NCBI RefSeq assembly: GCF_030936135.1
Contig: NC_082602.1
Location: 26,911,965 to 26,975,964, forward strand
Reading direction: 5' to 3'
Source of the DNA: Gavia stellata
Lineage: Eukaryota; Chordata; Aves; Gaviiformes; Gaviidae
DNA: 64,000 bases
In this document: positions 1 through 36,400 of the stretch, one piece after another
Numbering within the stretch: position 1 is the first letter of the stretch
Layout of the letters: each line of letters begins with the position of its first letter
The notes under the pieces: model-generated
The model's input: only the letters and a program-made list of their open reading frames with translations
Told to the model about the DNA's origin: nothing
Database searches by the model: none
Translations under genes and position numbers: made by a program

Positions 1-2850
1 GAGACCAACAGAAATAAAACAGCAGCAGGAGAGTTGAAAGAAGATTGACACATTTTAAAGCAAGCAGACTGATTGTCTTTATGCAGGAAACTGCACAGCC
101 CACAGATCAGCCTTAGCAATAGCCAAAGGTCACCCCCGCTGCACGCTGATGTGCCACGCAGAGCCCCGGGGGTACTGCAGTCACTGGAGAGCAGATAAAG
201 CATCACTGCCTTCAGGGTATGCTTAAGGTGAAAGAAAGCAGCATGTTCAGCCAAGAAAACTAAGCTAAGAATATGCTTTCTGAAGGCAGGTGAGGAAGAA
301 AAAGAGAAAAGCAGACAAATGGAAAATAAGAGGTCACTAAGCATTCATACCAAAATATCCCAGGCAACAGATCTTCATTCCTCCTTATTAAGCCACTGAA
401 AGAATGAAGTAGGAAGTCTTGGCCTTCTGCATTTTAGCTGGCATGTGATTTACCCTACAGAAAACCTCTCTTTAAAGATATTGCCGAAGCCCTTTTATTT
501 TTTTTTAATTTTTTTTTTTTTGAAAGAAACAGAAACTGACAGACATCACAGCCTGTGGCAGCATAGTCATCTCGAGGCTATGCAAGTCAGCAGTCTCCTA
601 GAATAACATTAATTTGAATTACCTATCAGCTTCTATATAGCTGTTAAACTTTGCAAATAAGCCCTTCTGTAGACATGAAGTTCAAGCCTGGATTAGGGGA
701 GAATTTGCAATGTAAAATGTGACTATGCTGCTAACTTTTTTTTAAGCACATAGACAAAACCATGGGTGATAATGAAACAGGAAGTGGCAGTACCAAGTAT
801 ATGAGCCAGATGCCTTGTATTAAGCCAGGACAACCCGAGCAGCAGAGAAAGGTCTGGTTCACAGGGCACTTGATAACAGCAGCCATAAACAAGAATGAAA
901 ATAATCCAGAGGTGGCTTTGACAAAAAAAAAAAGTATGTATTGAGGAAAAAAGGGGTTATGTAACTACAGGATCATTTCTCCTCTGTGTTGAAAAATCGT
1001 CTTGACATCTTTACTGAGCTATTTCTCACTGAAATACTCATTAAAATGAGAGTCCCAGAAATTCCATGTTACTCCAGCTAATGATACTGCAGTTAGCTCC
1101 AGTAGAGATTCTGGTATTAAACTACCCTTCACCATCCAACCTCCTAATTGAAATTTGTCATTCTAATAACCGCAGAGCACATCCAGCAGTTTCAATATCG
1201 ACTGCTACAATTTTGAGACTGACATAGGGAGCATGGCATGGAAATACGAGAGCTCAATTTTAAATTGGCTAAAATAAAGTTTATTTTACTGTTACAATAT
1301 ATAATCTCTTATCAACACAACTCACAAAGTGTTTACAAAATAATCTCATTTTCTGCTGCATTCTAACCACTACTTTTATATAAACTTTAAAGGTAAAATA
1401 GGAATTTGTAGCTAGAAATGTTTTGTTACATTTTTTTAGAAGCATCACAAGAATTACTTCAAACAAGACTTTTTTTTCTTATGGTGTCATCTTCACAGAC
1501 AAAACTGAACTTTTACTGTAAAGACCTGAGGAAGGATTCATGAAAGCTTTCTTTAGACAAAGGATGCCAGTCCTCTTAGGTTGACAGCGAGCAAGTGCAT
1601 TTGAGCTAACTTAGGTGCTCTGAAATGCCTTACAAAGGAATCTCCCCGCTTTCCCTACACTGATTAGCGGGAAGGGAGGGAGCCTTGTGTGTAACTAGCT
1701 TTCATGAATCCCCACATTGATGACCTAGTATGCAGCAAGACCAGGACACACAAAGCTGTGGTCCTTAGTACTGTGCAAGAAACCACAGAAATCTTAAACG
1801 GAACAGAATTTGAAGTATCACAGTTGTCACAAAACCTAGTATTTTAATATGTTAAAATTAAGGTTATCTAATGTCCTCTGTGAATCTGACAGTAACAGGC
1901 AAGTATTACATTACTCAACCCTGGTCTCCACTACAATGCACCAACACACATTAGAAAGAGTGGAAAAAGCTACCATCTTCACTGTTGCTAGAAAGATATG
2001 TGCTGAAGTGAAAGGATTTATGCTCCTGCCAGTCAAGACAGTTGACAGATTTTACATGACAGCAGAATCAGGCTGACAGTGATTACTTTACATACAGCAA
2101 GCAGGTAGAAAGAGGTGCTACTTTTTTTTTCATGCATAGTTTAACCAGCTTACAGCCAGCTCATCTCCATTAAGACTAGAGATGCATAATCCACCATTTG
2201 GTATAAGCCAAACTACCAGCAAATGTATTTCCAGTGCAAACAAAATTGTCTTTCTTCAAGAAAAACAACTAAATTTAATGCTACTTTGCAAAAAACAATG
2301 CTTATGATGCGTCATTTTCTACCCATTTTGGTCTGCATTTCTAAAGTTCCCTTCCTCTCCCCAAACCACATCTGAAGACAGATGATCACAGTACGCTTTT
2401 TTTTTTTAGGCAAGTGACTGTCTCTTCCCCAGAATCGATTATACTGCCCACTGAAGATCATCCCTGAGAGCACTGTTCTAGCTAGACACTTAGAAAGTAA
2501 GCAATCTCATAGCTTAGAGGGAAAAAAGGCTGTTCACCCCGTGAGATCTTGTGGTTTTAGAAAGTAAAAAAAAATGCAGCTACTCTGAGCATTTAAATTC
2601 CCTGAGCTGAGTGAAATTTGAAGACAGTAATTTGTAACACAAAGCATAGCAACATCTATAGCTGTACTTACAGAAGCTGTAATTTTTTACAGTGGTAAAG
2701 TCAGATGTTAAATTACAAGCATACAGCAGTTAGTGCTGGTTCCTTTTACTTGCTTCCTGTCACAGGAAATAGGATGGCCTTCTTTGGTGAAAAACAGCAG
2801 TGAAGAAGCTTGATGACTCGGATTCTTTCGCCTTCTGATATTCTAGCAAT
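1..2850 (-). other. PCGF6 3'UTR and downstream region
   Basis: AT-rich DNA with no convincing coding exon on either strand; its short open frames show no conserved motif. The first part downstream of the PCGF6 stop should be its 3'UTR. The best poly(A) signal on the minus strand is AATAAA read at 1285-1280, giving a UTR of about 1.6 kb. Weaker ATTAAA-type sites lie at about 2268 and 1841. The left neighbour in vertebrates is usually INA, pointing rightward, so sequence below about 1270 might be its 3' end, but nothing here proves that. Confidence 0.5.
1271..1287. terminator. Palindromic two-way poly(A) signal
   Basis: AAAATAAA-G-TTTATTTT reads as AATAAA on both strands (plus 1273-1278, minus 1285-1280). 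It would suit the 3' end of PCGF6 on the minus strand and any converging gene from the left. Signal sequence seen directly; use is inferred. Confidence 0.45.
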
Positions 2851-29051
<26,201 letters not shown>

Positions 29052-29154
29052 GGCTCGGGGTGGGGGGCGGGGACCGGGGCAAACGCGGGACCGTCCGCCG
29101 GCCGCCCGCGGGGGACGGCGGGAGCGGTAGTCCGCCAGTGCAGCCCTCTTAGGG

Positions 29155-29160
29155 CACGTG
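29155..29160. promoter_or_regulatory. Canonical E-box CACGTG
   Basis: Perfect CACGTG followed by CGCGG, 104 bp upstream of the PCGF6 start codon. It is the binding site class for MAX heterodimers, including MGA/MAX of PRC1.6 and MYC/MAX. Confidence 0.6.
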
Positions 29161-29177
29161 CGCGGTAACGGCGCGGG

Positions 29178-29196
29178 GCATGCTGGGAATTGTAGT
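29178..29196 (-). promoter_or_regulatory. ZNF143/STAF element
   Basis: GCATGCTGGGAATTGTAGT, whose complement ACTACAATTCCCAGCATGC is the well-known ZNF143 (SBS) promoter motif. Such elements are common in divergent CpG-island promoters. Confidence 0.8.
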
Positions 29197-29222
29197 TTTA
29201 GAGGAGACTGGCGCCGCCACTC

Positions 29223-29232
29223 CGCATGCGCT
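29223..29232. promoter_or_regulatory. NRF1-type site
   Basis: CGCATGCGCT resembles the NRF1 consensus (GCGCATGCGC). It lies 27 bp from the ZNF143 element. Confidence 0.5.
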
Positions 29233-29778
29233 GAGACTCAACCGGCTAGTAATTTTTAAAGCCTTCACCTTTCTTTTCTTACAGCTTTTTTTTTTTTTTT
29301 TTTAACACTCGTCGCTCCTCCAGCTAAGAATTAAGTGACTCGCTAATGAAGCACAGGCATTAATTTATCACGAAAGCGTGTCAATCACAATATACCAGTT
29401 TCATTCAAAACCAGGTTTTAATTCTGTGCTATCAACGAATCTGTATTTACCAAACACGAACAAAAGAAGCAATATTAGAAATACCTGGAAAACCAAGTGA
29501 CCCAGCCGTAATTAATTTAATTCGGAGCAAGGCCCGTAAGGGCACACAGTCCCAAGGCCATCCCGGAGGGCACCGGTCGTGGCTTATTAACACCAAATCA
29601 ATCAATTTCTGAACGAGGTTTCTCGCATACGCACACCGCAAGGACTGCCGAGCTCTGTGATTCATATTCGCACAGTCACTACGCAAAATTACACTTATTT
29701 AGCGCTCGGACGCCCACACCGCAGCAGCCGCCTCACCACCGCTCCTCCAGACTCTTGCCAACCCCGCTGCCATAAAGC

Positions 29779-29787
29779 GCTTCCGGC
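29779..29787 (-). promoter_or_regulatory. ETS-type site in TAF5 promoter
   Basis: GCTTCCGGC (complement GCCGGAAGC) fits the GABPA/ELK class of sites, about 135 bp upstream of the TAF5 start codon. Confidence 0.5.
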
Positions 29788-29902
29788 AACGTCGCAAAAT
29801 GAAGCCGCGAGTGCCTAGGGAGGCAGCGGCAGAAGTACCCGTCCTTTGCCTTGACTGTCGCAAGAGCGTCCGCGCCTGGCGGCGGCTGCCCGCTGCCGGC
29901 GA

Positions 29903-29962
29903 ATGGAGGGCGATGCAAGATGGCGGCACTACCTGAGGAGCCGGCGGAGGTGGCGGTGGTAA
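29903..29962 (+). other. Upstream ORF overlapping the TAF5 start (19 codons)
   Basis: An ATG at 29903 opens a frame of 19 residues (MEGDARWRHYLRSRRRWRW) ending in TAA at 29960-29962, out of frame with TAF5 and overlapping its start. A second, 7-residue uORF runs from 29913 to 29936. If transcription begins upstream of 29903, both could reduce TAF5 translation. Confidence 0.4.
29917..29927 (+). promoter_or_regulatory. YY1 element overlapping the TAF5 start codon
   Basis: AAGATGGCGGC is a perfect YY1-class motif whose ATG is the predicted TAF5 initiator. YY1 sites just downstream of start sites, overlapping translation starts, are typical of TATA-less genes. Confidence 0.7.
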
Positions 29963-30436
29963 AGCCGGACCCTGAGGCGGGGACGCCGCCACAGCCCCCT
30001 GCTGCTCCTCCAGCCGCCGCCGCCGCTCCCGCCGCTCCCCCGGCCGCGGCGGCGGAGGGGGAGGCGGCGGGGAGCGGTGGGGAGGCGGCGCCCCCTAAGC
30101 CCGCGGCACCGGGCCCGGCCGCCTCCCCGGCGACGCTGGACCGGCAGACGCTCGTGGCCGTGCTGCAGTTCCTGCGGCGCAGCAACCTCCGCGAGTCCGA
30201 GGAGATCCTGCGCCGCGAAGCCCGCCTGCTTGGCGATGACCTCGGTGCTGCTGCCCTCAGCCCCGCCGGCGCCGGGCTTCTGGGAGCCCCGGGCGGCGAT
30301 GCGGACTCCGCCGGCGGCGAGGCGCTACTCAGCCGGGTTACCGCCGCTGCCGCCATCGCGATAGGAGGCAGCGTCGCCACTGTCGCGTCTTCCAGCCCCG
30401 GGGTGGCGGCGGTCGCCGCCGTGCCGCCGGGAAAAG
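29920..30436 (+). CDS. TAF5: TAF5 exon 1 (N-terminus, LisH)
   Basis: Residues 1-172 plus one base. Begins MAALPEEPAEVAVVKPDPEA, then polyalanine/proline, then DRQTLVAVLQFLRRSNLRES with EEILRREA, the LisH region. The second half (about 110-170) is Gly/Ala-rich and poorly conserved. Donor GGGAAAAG|GTGGGG. Confidence 0.9.
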
Positions 30437-33400
30437 GTGGGGCCCGCGCGGGGGGGCCTTCTGGGGGGACCCCTGGGTGTGTCATTCCCCCCTATTACTC
30501 GGGAAGCGATCGGGATCTCCTGGGGGTGCCCCCCCTAGAGCAAGGGACCAAGGATAGGGTAGCTGTCCTATTTGCAGGGAGCACTGTCAAAGGGAGAGGT
30601 GCTTCCCCTTGTCTTTGCGTCCTATCTCGGCTAACAGCGTAGCAGAAGGCTGAAGGTTTCCTTTGTGGTTAGAGGTGATGGTCCAAGATGTGGCCGCAGG
30701 GATGAGAACGGAGGCCTGATTTACAGGCTGTATTTTGGGGAAAGAGCCATAGCATACTTGTAGAGGAGACTTTATACATTTCTGGATCAAGCTGCTGGGT
30801 ACTTGAGATGTCCTTTGGATAATTCAAGTCTAAGTATTTTTAATCAAGATGTTTTGTGGGGCAGCTTTACTACAGAATAGTGTAATGAAATTTCAGGAAC
30901 TGGTATGTCTGAGTTCCAGTGAATGTACAGTATAAAGTCAGCTTGTACCTGCTATCACCTGATACGATTGCTTTTATACACAAGACAAAACAATGGAAAT
31001 GTTTAATGACTGCTATGTAGAACAGAGCTTTAGGAGTGTTAGCAAGTTACAAAGTCATTGCCCTGTAATGGTTGTATAGCGGTCTTGGTGAATTGTTCAC
31101 CTGATGAACTTAATTTGCTTGTTTACTGGAAGCAAAATAATTGTAGTGGGTATATCTTACAGGCTTAGAAAGATTCTGCCCCTTATTTGAGCGTTTGTAG
31201 CCTTAGCAGTAAAGTTCACTTGTTTTGGTGATGTTAGTGGGTTCTTCCTTTACAATCCTAGCTGAATTAGGCACTGTGTTCAATATGTTATAGGCAACTG
31301 TTGACAGGGAAAGTGCAAAAAATGGCTGAAGGTGCTAGGAGAATTGGCTGCTGGACTATAATGTGCTACCATCCTTTCACTTTTATCATTTAAACTTAGT
31401 ACTGAACGAGCGCAAGACTTAGTGTCATGTTTTGCTCAGAGTGCCTCACCTTGCCAGGGGAATTGTAAGCCACTGATTATTTGCTAGGTCTTTCAGGCTG
31501 TCTTACAAGGTTTTGTTATATGCTAATGCTTTTGCAGTTGGAGGAGGCGTTGTTGTGGAAGATCAGCCAGATGTGAGTGCGGTATTGTCTGCCTACAATC
31601 AACAGGGGGACCCGACACTGTACGAGGAATACTACAGTGGATTAAAACACTTCATTGAGTGTTCCCTGGACTGTCATCGAGCGGAATTGTCTCAGCTGTT
31701 TTATCCTCTCTTTGTGCACATGTACTTGGAATTGGTCTACAATCAACATGAGAGTGAAGCAAAGTCTTTTTTTGAAAGGTAGTTTATTCTCATTTGTGCA
31801 TTTGCATTATTTTGTGTTTGCTACTTTGATTAAATCTGTAAGCTATAGTAGTATAGGTTTTTATATATATATGTGTGTATGTATTATTTTTCTTCTCTAA
31901 TGTTGAAGAGATTTGGGATCTGAAGTAATGGTGCCATGGATTATGGTAACTGTTCTTAAAACCTTTTCCATTCTCCTGTGTTAGAAAGATGTGCAAACTA
32001 CATGCTTTTGAACTATCCACGGGCAGATTTTGAACCATCTTTATGGTGAGCTGATGGGCTCCTTGCTGCAAAAGTATCAATGAAGAGATGCTGCTTCTTT
32101 AGGGAAAGATTATGGGGTCATTTTTTAGCACTGGAAAATGGCACTGAGATGCCAAAGTGATGCATGCGATAAATATTTGCTAATGTCATAGCATGTATAT
32201 TGAAATTCTTCAAATGAGATTAAATGAATTAATTTATGGCTAATTATAATTTTCTGTGCTCTTATTATGTTTCACTTCTTTATCACTTGAGACGAAAATT
32301 AATTTGTTTTCTGGATTCAGACGAATTATGAGATATTTCAATCCAAAAGGATAACTTTGTCTCTCTCCGATACGGTCAGTTAAAATGGTTCTGTAAATAG
32401 TTAAAATGTTCCTTGTCACAACTATTTTATAACATGGTTTGAGTAAAAACGGAAAGCTCTAGACATATGTTAGCTATTATATAATGCAAGTGGAGAGCGA
32501 GAAACATATTCACTGTGAAATGTGCATATTCATGTAATGAATCAGATATAAATACATCCAAGTAGTCTTGTGTAATAAAAAATGCCCTGTACTTTATGAT
32601 ACCACAAATTAGAGTTTCATTTCTGTAAATAAACGTGTTAGTATAACTATTTACTTCAGGCAAGAACCCTTTGGGTGTGTGAAATTCTGTGAGGTTCCAT
32701 TTGTGTGTTCTTTTCATCTCGGTTTTTAACTGTTGAATACTCTTACTGTATACAGTAAGTGACTGGTGTATCTTCCCCAGTATGAAATTTATTTCACCAG
32801 AAAAATAGTCCTGTATGTAGTCAGTGGCTTCCAAAAGGTCCTTGCATATATGTTTCTTGTTAAAGTAGTGTAAATAAGTGTGCACTTAGGAGATAATGTT
32901 TTTGTAATCAATCTTTTATCATATCTTAAATTGTTTCAATAGATTTCATGGGGATCAGGAGTGCTATTACCAGGATGACCTGCGTGTATTATCTAGCTTA
33001 ACCAAAAAAGAACATATGAAAGGTAACGAGACCATGCTGGATTTCCGAACAAGCAAGTTTGTGCTGCGTATTTCCCGTGACTCTTACCAACTCTTGAAGA
33101 GGCATCTTCAGGAAAAGCAGAACAATCAGATCTGGAACATTGTTCAGGAACATCTTTACATTGATATCTTTGATGGAATGCCTCGCAGTAAACAACAGAT
33201 AGATGCTATGGTCGGAAGCTTGGCTGGGGAGGCAAAAAGAGAGGCTAATAAAGCAAAGGTAGGAGGGAAAGATTGTTGCACTTTTATAATTGAACAATTG
33301 TCCCTAGTTTTTCAGGGAGATGCCTTAGTATGGACTGACAGTTGTCACTTGAGATCTTAAAAGACAGCATGAATAGAACTAAGGAAGAGAACTGTATAAA

Positions 33401-36400
33401 TAGTTGTTGCAGGACTAGAGAGATCAAGATGTGTCACTGGCTGGTAGAAAAAACTATTGAACCCCTTTGAGAGACAACCTTGTATTCAGCCCACTGAATT
33501 AAACTTAAACTAACTCCTGAATTACTCTGTGGTTTTAAAATGGAAACCTGACTATTTGGCTTCCTCTTTTGTACAACAGATGTAATTCTTACTGCTAGTT
33601 GTTACTGCAAGAGCTGTTTGTGTAGATCTTGACAGTGTGGTACCACAGTACTATACAGATAAATTACGTAAGCTGTAGGGATTCTGCTTTAAGGAAGTGC
33701 TAAGAGGTGGTGGGAGAACTTAACAGTTGTGCAGATCAGTTGCTGAGTAAAACCGTGGAATGTGTACTACATTTGTTATGGGCTAAGCAGTGATGTATGC
33801 AGTAATATTAAATATAGCAGTTTTAAAGGGGCAACTCTATTGCTTGGACTATTACATTGAAAAGCTTCCATGAAAAAAATCAGTTTTCAGTAAGAGTGGC
33901 AGTTACTGTTGTCTCATGCATGTTTTATCGGCCTGCAGGTTTTCTTTGGCTTATTGAAAGAACCAGAGTTTGATGTGCCTTTGGATGATGAAGATGAAGA
34001 AGGAGAAAATGAGGAAGGAAAGCCAAAGAAGAAAAAACCTAAAAAAGATAGTGTAGGGTCAAAAAGTAAAAAACAAGATCCTAATGCTCCTCCCCAAAAC
34101 AGGTACCAAGGGAACGATGTCTAGAGAAGTCTTGTTAAATCCAGTCTTGTCATGCCAAATCTGCATCACTGTTCACATGACATTGTTAGCTCTTTGGTCA
34201 TTTCAGCTGTACACAGCTTTAGCCATAAGACTTCTAAGGGAGGTAATGGAAAGCTTAGCCTATAACCCTCTGTCTTTGCCCTTCAAGTCAATCTAGATTT
34301 CCCTTGATAAAATTTTACTCAGTTACCTACTAATCTTTTCAGGTCATACTCAGTTATTTATCTTGTTCCACTGCTTGTCTGAAATTATTAAAGCTACTGG
34401 CTCTTTTTCTCATCAGTTAATCTTTTACATAGTCTTTAATTTTTTTTCTAATTCTTTTTTTGTATTTGAATATTGAGGTATAGGGTTGCATGCGAAGATT
34501 TTGCTTTCTTTGTTTAGATTAACAATATGGAAGGTGCTTTTAGTTTGTAAAAATGTGCCCTTCTTGTAGAATTCCTCTGCCTGAACTGAAAGACTCTGAC
34601 AAGCTGGATAAAGTAATGAATATGAAGGAAGCTGCAAGGCGTGTGCGTCTTGGCCCAGAGTGCCTGCCCTCCATCTGTTTCTACACGTTCCTTAATGCTT
34701 ACCAGGTTGGTAAAAGAAGAGTTTGGGTAATATGGAAAAGGGAATAAAAATTATAAACATCACTCTTAATAAAGAAGACTGAACAGAGTTGGCAGGGGTT
34801 GTTGGGGTATTTGGAAGTGTGTTCTACAGAATACAGTAGATGTTTTGCACCAAAATACTGGAAAACAGTACTCTTCTGTCACTATTGACTGTGCTTCATT
34901 CATATAGCTTTGTTTTTAATGGTGCAAGAATTTATGTGTGTTTATGTCTATCCTATAATAATTCTCTCTTGTTTTTGTAAGTAAGCTAATTTTCTTATTA
35001 GTACTTAGGATTTCAGAACATTTGAAATGCATCATGAAAGATACAAACAGTATAAATGGATACTTTGTGTGTAGGGTCTGACTGCAGTGGATATTACAGA
35101 TGACTCTAGCATGATTGTAGGAGGCTTTGCTGACTCTACTGTCAGAGTGTGGTCTGTGACTCCGAAAAAGCTACGTAGTGTGAAAACAGCAGCAGGTAAT
35201 TAAGACAATAACACTTAATATGAAGATGCATTACTTGTGACAGCTGTGTTTTGCGTGAACAGAGAAATATGTCTGTGGCGGGAGAATTGTCTTCAGCAGT
35301 TATATTGTTTCTTCAAAGTAAAAGCATCTGTGCACAGATGTATGATTGCATCTTATATACTATTATTAGAAACATTTTTAAAGGAATGAGAAATCTGGTT
35401 GTGTACACCTGCTGTGAGGTAGTCAGTGCACAGAGCTTGGAACTAGCCATAATTAGCATGGAACTAGCTGTCTTGCTTCTTAACTGGATGGTAACTACAG
35501 GGTGTAATAGACAGTTGGGTTTAGGTGATCTAGGTGAGAGACTAGAGGTACCCTGGGGGAAATTATAGGAGGGAGCTCTGAGAAGGATGGAGGAGAATGT
35601 CCTGTAGCTCAACACCTATGCAAATTCATGGAAACCAGGCTTTTAATTCTGCTGTTTACGTAACAATGTGTTGCGGTTGAAGCTAGATACCACGCAAATA
35701 TTTCTTAATCTTGATGTTTAACTGAGATGTGGTCATGATATTCAGCAAACAGTAGCCTACAGACTAAAAGTTATTTTAAGTTGTGTGTAGCGTGCAGCTG
35801 TCCAAACACATCTGTAAAGCATGTTTGTGGCGTATTAACTTTCTGGGAAAAGTTCTGTCAAGAAGATGTTGTTGTGTTTGGAGGCTGAACAATATATGTA
35901 TGAAAAATAACATATGTCAGGATTAATTCATTTTAGCTCAGTGAAGAATTAAGAAAGAGTGATTATTTATGTAAAGCATTACTTTCACCTTTTACAATGG
36001 TAAAAAATATTTTAAATGCCATTGTATATTTCAGATTTACCAATTCCCAGGTACTTTGTCATGTTCACATCATACTTGCCTCTTTTGGAGAGAATATTAT
36101 TTGTTTTCCTGTTCGTGGCATTTATCTTTGAACTTCTGACAGTTATTATGATACATGAACTTTGAAATATTGCAGACCTCAGTCTCATTGACAAAGAATC
36201 AGATGATGTCTTGGAGAGGATCATGGATGAGAAAACAGCAAGTGAGTTGAAGATTTTATATGGACACAGTGGACCTGTCTATGGCACCAGCTTCAGTCCT
36301 GATAGGTAAAATAAGTTTCCAAGCTAACTAGTTTGCTTGTTTTGAGTTTTAATTGTATGCTACTGAATGTAAACATGTTCTTAATGCAGCTTTTTCCAGA

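Larger units (their letters stand above)
29052..29919. promoter_or_regulatory. Divergent promoter between PCGF6 and TAF5
   Basis: 868 bp between the two start codons, with genes leaving in opposite directions and no TATA box in an obvious place. Two GC-rich ends flank an AT-rich spacer (about 29240-29690), suggesting two adjacent but distinct initiation zones. Recognisable sites are CACGTG, a ZNF143 element, an NRF1-type site, an ETS-type CTTCCGG and a YY1-type site at the TAF5 start. Start sites cannot be fixed from sequence alone. Confidence 0.75.

Noticed and set aside
762-944. 60-codon plus-strand frame near the left edge
   Set aside because: No similarity to INA or any other neighbour, ends in a poly-Lys run from an A tract, and lies in 3' flanking sequence.
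29733-30485. 250-codon minus-strand frame opposite TAF5 exon 1
   Set aside because: It mirrors the GC-rich TAF5 exon; its Ala/Pro/Ser composition comes from the complementary codons, with no domain.
30437-30642. Read-through of TAF5 exon 1 into intron 1 as a short isoform
   Set aside because: The frame stays open for only about 68 codons, is not conserved in character, and the donor and downstream exon join perfectly to the known protein.
32427-32885. 152-codon minus-strand frame in TAF5 intron 2
   Set aside because: AT-rich, no family motif, no splice context, and antisense inside an intron.
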